From contig CANLRQ010000011.1 in NCBI GenBank assembly GCA_947493575.1, positions 1 through 64,000 on the forward strand: a stretch of 64,000 nucleotides of DNA. The letters run 5' to 3'. Positions 63,720-64,000 of the stretch are shown one piece after another (within the stretch, counting starts at the first letter, position 1; each line of letters opens with the position of its first letter). The notes under the pieces were generated by a model. That model ran no database searches. It was given only the letters and a program-made list of their open reading frames with translations, and had not been told where the DNA came from. A program made the position numbers and the translations under genes. Origin of the DNA: an uncultured Marinomonas sp. (GTDB lineage Bacteria; Pseudomonadota; Gammaproteobacteria; Pseudomonadales; Marinomonadaceae).

Positions 63720-64000
63720 TTAAATAACTGATTTTTGCGAAAGCTGTTCTGCTAATTGGTCAAGCTCAGAGGATGAGTGACTAATCGCATGGATGGAATC
63801 CGTAGTTTTGTCTGCAATTTTATTAATATTAGTAATGCTATTGCTGACTTCTTCGGTGACACCTGCTTGTTCTTTCGTAGTGGCGGATATCTGGTCATTC
63901 ATAGTGCGGATTTTGGATACGGATGCATTAATATGATCGAGAGACTGTTCTTCATGCTTAACTTGCTCTACCACGTGAACGGATTTGTTATGGCTTGAAT
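63720..64000 (-). CDS. Methyl-accepting chemotaxis protein, C-terminus (runs off window)
   Basis: The frame is open to the right edge (last visible residues SSHNKSVHVVEQVKHEEQ). ISATTKEQAGVTEEVSNSITNI is the C-terminal signalling helix of bacterial chemoreceptors, with typical Glu/Gln methylation-type positions, and SELDQLAEQL ends it. Only about 93 residues are seen; ligand domain and membrane parts lie outside. It should signal through CheW/CheV/CheA. Confidence 0.88.
   Translation of the reverse strand, partial: SSHNKSVHVVEQVKHEEQSLDHINASVSKIRTMNDQISATTKEQAGVTEEVSNSITNINKIADKTTDSIHAISHSSSELDQLAEQLSQKSVI

Noticed and set aside
1..64000. tRNA, rRNA genes and known riboswitches
   Set aside because: None of the gaps showed cloverleaf-type T-loop GGTTCGAAxCC motifs or rRNA-like sequence; I could not run a covariance search.

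Overview
The window looks like chromosome of an AT-rich marine gammaproteobacterium of the Oceanospirillales type; Marinomonas or a close relative is my best guess. This is inferred from gene content (tesA/ybbA/ybbP, polB, cheV, yfaZ, ttcA, fnr-hemN-cco), not from any marker gene. I saw no rRNA or tRNA gene, no CRISPR array, no integrase and no intact mobile element. Most of the window is dense, conserved housekeeping sequence.

Layout. 1-600: tail of an ISL3-type transposase and a repeat cluster. 0.6-8.7 kb: FKBP isomerase, ZIP transporter, an unrecognised 370-residue two-domain protein, GNAT and VanZ proteins, a LysR remnant, a YheO-type regulator with an aminotransferase and a probable ornithine-cyclodeaminase remnant, thioesterase, degenerate GGDEF protein and YciH. 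9-24.6 kb: truC, a 2-hydroxyacid dehydrogenase, tesA divergent from ybbA-ybbP-polB, a 7TM-EAL phosphodiesterase, TetR, glutaredoxin-like protein, tatD, an EAL/HDOD protein, cheV and a YecA-like protein. 24.7-28.7 kb: RecQ-type helicase, sprT, a 51-residue membrane protein, ttcA, yfaZ. 28.8-40.2 kb is an oxygen-response block on the minus strand: apt, fnr, hemN, a SafE-like membrane protein with a Met/His repeat tail, ccoS, ccoI, ccoH, ccoG and ccoPQON. 40.4-44.0 kb: Tex30-like hydrolase, tusA-like gene, acetyltransferase, transaldolase, dusA.

44.05-46.65 kb is the one clearly accessory stretch. It abuts the 5' end of dusA, a known integration target of genomic islands. It holds the C-terminal end of an Abi-family (phage abortive infection) protein followed at once by an attC-like motif, then brnT-brnA followed by a better attC-like hairpin, then parDE on the opposite strand with a palindromic operator, and the right end of an IS66-type element. 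I read it as a decayed defence and toxin-antitoxin island, possibly built from integron cassettes.

46.7-51.5 kb carries an unusual trio: a ThDP-dependent decarboxylase-like enzyme, a secreted DUF4331 protein and an FAD L-amino-acid-oxidase-like enzyme, with an FNR-type box exactly placed upstream of the first gene. 52.2-64 kb: DUF1127 protein with a small upstream ORF, YaeQ, dienelactone hydrolase, a YnjBCD-type ABC transporter, an AstE/AspA-like deacylase, a UvrD-like helicase, a 2OG-Fe(II) oxygenase, a class II glutamine amidotransferase and the C-terminus of a chemotaxis receptor.

A connecting theme is Fnr. The regulator is encoded here with all four cluster cysteines, and three 14-bp FNR/ANR-like boxes lie at promoter distance upstream of hemN, of the 51-residue membrane protein and of the ThDP enzyme. 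Two of the three are centred exactly 41.5 bp from the start predicted from a -10 hexamer.
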